Positions 4,423-5,204 of a stretch of 5,204 nucleotides of DNA are shown here, piece by piece. The stretch comes from Thermogutta sp. Its GTDB lineage: Bacteria > Planctomycetota > Planctomycetia > Pirellulales > Thermoguttaceae. The position numbers and the translations under genes were made by a program. Under the pieces are notes generated by a model that saw only the letters and a list, made by a program, of their open reading frames with translations, did no database searches and had not been told where the DNA came from. Position 1 is the stretch's first letter. The number at the start of each line of letters is the position of its first letter. The stretch covers positions 1 to 5,204 of the forward strand of contig JAAZNR010000340.1 in NCBI GenBank assembly GCA_012798155.1, given 5' to 3'.

Positions 4423-5204
4423 ATGATCAAAGATCCCAAGAATACCGATGCGCGAATCGTGTCCGTGGACACCGTTACGCAGGAATACGCCTACCGTACG
4501 CCGATGAAGTTCGGCGGCCGCGTTGTGGAAGGCGTGATCCTCCGCGACGTAATCATGGAGGTCGAGACCCGGGGCGGGCTTCGCGGCCGGGGCTTCGGCT
4601 CGATGCCGGTGGGCAACGTCTGGGGTTGGCCCAGCGACACCTTAACCGCCGATGAGACGCTGAACGCCATGACCCGGATGGGCGAGCACCTCGTCTCCCG
4701 CGTAGCGGAACACAAAGGGTGGGGTCATCCCCTGGAAATCACCAAGGATTGGGCCGGCTATTACGACGCCGCGGCCGAAGAGACCGGGCGGGAATTGCGG
4801 TTGCCCGAGCAAATGCCCAAGCTCGCCCGCCTGGTCGTGGCCAGCCCCTTCGAGGCCGCCGTCCATGACGCCTACGGCAAGGCCCTCGGTAAAAACTCGT
4901 ACGACCTGCTGGGCAAGGAATTCGTCAACGCCGACCTGGGGCACTTTCTCGCCCCCGAATTCGCCGGAGAATACCTGGACGCTTATACCTTGCGGCGGCC
5001 GAAGGAACGGATGCCGCTTTATCATTTAGTCGGGGCCTTGGATCCGCTGACCGAGCAGGACATCGCGCAGCGCCTCCGCGACGGCCTGCCCGAGACGCTG
5101 CCGGAGTGGATCCTTGCGAACGGCCTGACCCACTTGAAGATCAAGCTCAACGGCGACGATCTGGATTGGGACGTGCAGCGCGTGGTGGCCGTGGATCGCG
5201 TCAC
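4423..5204 (+). CDS. Enolase-superfamily (mandelate racemase/muconate lactonizing enzyme-like) protein, N-terminal 260 residues
   Basis: The 5' part of a gene running off the right edge. Members of this superfamily abstract a proton alpha to a carboxylate with Mg2+, for example in sugar-acid dehydration, racemisation or cycloisomerisation. The N-terminal capping domain starts with YRTPMKFGG (24-32). SPFEAAVHDAYGKALGKNSYDLLG (about 141-164) is the conserved helix that ends the cap. MPLYHLVG (197-204) begins the barrel, and THLKIKLNG (236-244) supplies the catalytic KxK pair, Lys239/Lys241. The Asp/Glu metal ligands and the opposite catalytic residue are off the window, so the reaction cannot be called. 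Odd: KxK lies about 75 residues later than in mandelate racemase (164/166), implying insertions in the cap and before the first strand, and the usual GWGE-type turn reads GRGFGSMP (55-62). CAGGAG at 4411-4416, six bases before the ATG, supports the start. Confidence 0.85.
   Translation, partial: MIKDPKNTDARIVSVDTVTQEYAYRTPMKFGGRVVEGVILRDVIMEVETRGGLRGRGFGSMPVGNVWGWPSDTLTADETLNAMTRMGEHLVSRVAEHKGWGHPLEITKDWAGYYDAAAEETGRELRLPEQMPKLARLVVASPFEAAVHDAYGKALGKNSYDLLGKEFVNADLGHFLAPEFAGEYLDAYTLRRPKERMPLYHLVGALDPLTEQDIAQRLRDGLPETLPEWILANGLTHLKIKLNGDDLDWDVQRVVAVDRV

Noticed and set aside
3572..4426. 284-codon plus-strand frame overlapping the rhomboid gene
   Set aside because: The translation is extremely Arg-rich, and the overlapping frame has clear zinc-ribbon and rhomboid motifs.
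4407..4655. 82-codon frame starting just before the enolase-superfamily gene
   Set aside because: The frame beginning at 4423 has a proper ribosome binding site and conserved superfamily motifs; this one is Arg-rich and unrelated to any family.
1..5204. CRISPR array, insertion sequence, phage or defence-system content
   Set aside because: No regularly spaced repeat, transposase motif, terminal inverted repeat or known defence domain was seen on either strand.

Overview
This GC-rich window carries four well-supported protein genes: two cut off by the window edges (galE at the left, an enolase-superfamily gene at the right) and two complete ones (a GH30-like secreted glycoside hydrolase and a zinc-ribbon rhomboid protease). 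Non-coding gaps are long (about 657, 161 and 247 bases), every gene has its own Shine-Dalgarno-like site, and there is no sign of a tight operon. Single genes with wide gaps, a secreted carbohydrate-active enzyme and a TFIIB-type zinc ribbon fused to a rhomboid would fit a GC-rich environmental bacterium such as a planctomycete. That assignment is an inference from style, not from a marker gene.

Layout. Positions 1-690 (minus) hold the first 230 residues of a UDP-glucose 4-epimerase, transcribed away from the rest. Positions 691-1347 form a divergent gap with a 16-base-period tandem repeat, two candidate forward promoters, one doubtful 60-codon reading frame and an AT-richer leader with imperfect short repeats. 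Positions 1348-2868 (plus) encode an exported 506-residue glycosidase of the GH30/COG5520 type. Its last codons and stop are duplicated in tandem. Positions 3030-4175 (plus) encode a 381-residue membrane protease with two N-terminal zinc ribbons and intact rhomboid catalytic residues. Positions 4423-5204 (plus) encode the first 260 residues of a mandelate racemase/muconate lactonizing enzyme-like protein, preceded by an inverted repeat.

Three of the four genes (galE, the glycosidase and the enolase-superfamily member) are plausibly tied to sugar or sugar-acid metabolism, but nothing in the sequence shows that they form one pathway. The rhomboid looks like an independent gene. I found no CRISPR array, transposase, tRNA, rRNA, recognised riboswitch or known defence system. 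The points most worth following up are the apparent Ser where the glycosidase nucleophile Glu is expected, the zinc-ribbon/rhomboid fusion, and the in-frame tandem duplication across the glycosidase stop codon, which also supplies a candidate -35 box for the rhomboid gene.
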